Assembly (NCBI RefSeq): GCF_001500065.1
Contig: NZ_LQIN01000001.1
Location: 62,001-126,000, forward strand
Length of the DNA stretch: 64,000 nucleotides
Direction: 5' to 3'
Origin: Mycobacterium sp. IS-3022
GTDB taxonomy: Bacteria; Actinomycetota; Actinomycetes; Mycobacteriales; Mycobacteriaceae
Below the pieces are notes generated by a model that saw nothing but the letters and a program-made list of their open reading frames with translations, ran no database searches and was not told where the DNA came from. The translations under genes were made by a program, and so were the position numbers. The stretch's first letter is position 1. Each line of letters begins with the position of its first letter. Shown here one piece after another: positions 61,757 to 64,000 of the stretch.

Positions 61757-62776
61757 GTGACCCGAACTGGCGCCGGATGTCGCCGGCCGGGCGGCTCCTG
61801 GGGCCGGCCGGCGAGCGAGGACGGTGCCGGTTGGGCGGTCGTCGACGTGGAGACGTCGGGCTTCCGGCCGGGTCAGGCACGCATCGTCAGCGTCGCCGCG
61901 CTCGCTCTCGGCGACGACGGCAACGTCGAACACAGCCTCTACAGCCTGCTCAACCCGGGTGTCGACCCCGGGCCCACCCATGTGCACGGGCTGACGGCCG
62001 CGATGCTGGAGGGCCAGCCGACATTCGCCGACATCGTCGACCACCTCGTCGAGCTGCTCGCCGGGCGCACCCTCGTCGCACACAACGTCGGTTTCGACTA
62101 CTCGTTCCTGGCCGCGGAGGCGGAGCTGGTCAACCGCGAGCTGCCCACCGATACCGTGATGTGCACGGTCGAACTGGCCCGCCGGCTCGACCTCGACGTC
62201 GAGAACCTGCGGCTCGAGACGCTGGCCGCGCACTGGGGCATCACCCAGATGCGGCCCCACGACGCGCTCGACGACGCGCTGGTGCTCGCCCAGATCCTCA
62301 AACCGGCACTCGTGCGGGCCCGCGACCGCAAGGTGTGGCTTCCGGTGCATCCGGTCACGCGACGGCGCTGGCCGAACGGCTTCGTCACGCACGACGAACT
62401 GCGCCCGCTCAAGGCGGTCGCGGCGCGGCTGCCGTGCGCGTATCTGAACCCGGGGCGCTTCGTCGCGGGGCGGCCACTCGTGCAGGGCATGCGCGTCGCG
62501 CTGTCGGCGGAGGTGACGCGCACCCACGAGGAGCTCCTCGAGCGGATCCTGCACGCCGGACTCGCCTACACCGATGCCGTCGACAACGAAACCTCGCTGG
62601 TGGTCTGCAACGACGCCCGCCCGGCTCACGGCAAGGGTTACCAGGCCAACCAGTCGGGTGTTCCGCTGCTCACCGATGCCGACTTCATGCGCTGTCTCGA
62701 CGCTGTCGTCGGCGGCACCGGTATCGAGGAGTTCACCGACACCACGCTCGCCGGCGACCAGTTCGCACTGTTCTGA
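61757..62776 (+). CDS. dnaQ: DnaQ-like 3'-5' exonuclease with BRCT-like domain
   Basis: 339 residues from GTG 61757. The DEDDh exonuclease domain has DVETSG (Exo I, about 31), AHNVGFDYSFL (Exo II, about 112) and HDALDDALVLAQIL (Exo III with catalytic His). The C-terminal part (about 235-325) is BRCT-like: LVQGMRVALSAEVTRTHEELLERILHAG and SLVVCNDARPAHGKG. It resembles Rv3711c, which is not the main proofreader in mycobacteria (that is the PHP domain of DnaE1). Its stop codon is the first triplet of the hairpin array. Confidence 0.9.
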   Translation: MTRTGAGCRRPGGSWGRPASEDGAGWAVVDVETSGFRPGQARIVSVAALALGDDGNVEHSLYSLLNPGVDPGPTHVHGLTAAMLEGQPTFADIVDHLVELLAGRTLVAHNVGFDYSFLAAEAELVNRELPTDTVMCTVELARRLDLDVENLRLETLAAHWGITQMRPHDALDDALVLAQILKPALVRARDRKVWLPVHPVTRRRWPNGFVTHDELRPLKAVAARLPCAYLNPGRFVAGRPLVQGMRVALSAEVTRTHEELLERILHAGLAYTDAVDNETSLVVCNDARPAHGKGYQANQSGVPLLTDADFMRCLDAVVGGTGIEEFTDTTLAGDQFALF

Positions 62777-62884
62777 TCGCCGCCTCCGGCGGCGGTGTTC
62801 TGATCGCCGCCTCCGGCGGCACTGTTCTGATCGCCGCCTCCGGCGGCGGTGTTCTGATCGCCGCCTCCGGCACCGCCTCTCTGA
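62774..62884. repeat. Four-copy 27-bp hairpin array between dnaQ and leuA
   Basis: The unit begins TGATCGCCGCCTCCGGCGGC and is 27 bp long. Copies start at 62774, 62801, 62828 and 62855, the last degenerate, with a stub (TGATCA) at 62882. Each of copies 1-3 has a stem (C)GCCGCC-TCC-GGCGGC(G). The first TGA is the dnaQ stop, and the reverse-strand leuA stop lies in the stub. It fills the whole gap between two convergent genes. Confidence 0.9.

Positions 62885-64000
<1,116 letters not shown>

Noticed and set aside
62774..62884. Possible CRISPR-like array
   Set aside because: The units abut without spacers and contain a stop codon and hairpin; there are no cas genes.

Overview
The window is chromosomal DNA from a mycobacterium, most likely a fast-growing Mycolicibacterium-type species. 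It is GC-rich and carries LpqH-type lipoproteins, TIGR03086 and DUF732 proteins, a LucA-like protein, mycobacterial MurT/GatD, and genes for tuberculostearic acid. From memory and without a search, the gene order follows the M. tuberculosis Rv3777-to-Rv3710 block read in descending gene number, with several insertions.

Layout. 1-9.5 kb: quinone oxidoreductase (cut by the left edge), MarR and MocR regulators, an enoyl-CoA hydratase, hisC2, three tRNAs and small enzymes. 9.6-14.9 kb: an SDR, an unrecognised pair (a small acidic protein and a large membrane protein) that looks acquired, then phosphatase and FadE36-type kinase genes. 15-21 kb: an overlapping proX-V-W-Z osmoprotectant importer, tyrA and tadA. 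21.3-25 kb: a phosphorelay and partner-switching module (REC-PP2C, CHASE3 histidine kinase, Rcp1-like receiver, RsbW-like ATPase). 25-32.5 kb: secreted proteins and lipoproteins, plus tgt and gluQ for queuosine in tRNA. 32.5-39.6 kb: two LigC-type ligases and a primase-polymerase around a translationally coupled cyclase / cNMP-domain MscS channel pair. 39.6-45.8 kb: a cutinase with a disturbed start, a Ser/Thr kinase with a disulfide-rich ectodomain, and a three-gene secreted cluster. 45.8-52 kb: TetR with a divergent reductase, a PepA-like protease, a LucA-like protein, tRNA-Ser, SRP RNA, AspB and a DUF559 protein. 52-64 kb: dnaX, tmsB/tmsA (10-methyl fatty acids), a SRPBCC protein, an Ami1-type amidase, ebfC, recR, gatD/murT, a dnaQ-like gene and leuA (cut by the right edge).

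Many starts fit leaderless transcription: a TANNNT hexamer lies 6-8 nt before ATG or GTG. No stretch of more than 300 bases lacks a gene; the longest gap is 42420-42697. Long-armed inverted repeats sit in several gene junctions, and a four-copy hairpin repeat separates dnaQ-like and leuA. All protein identities come from reading motifs, not from database searches.
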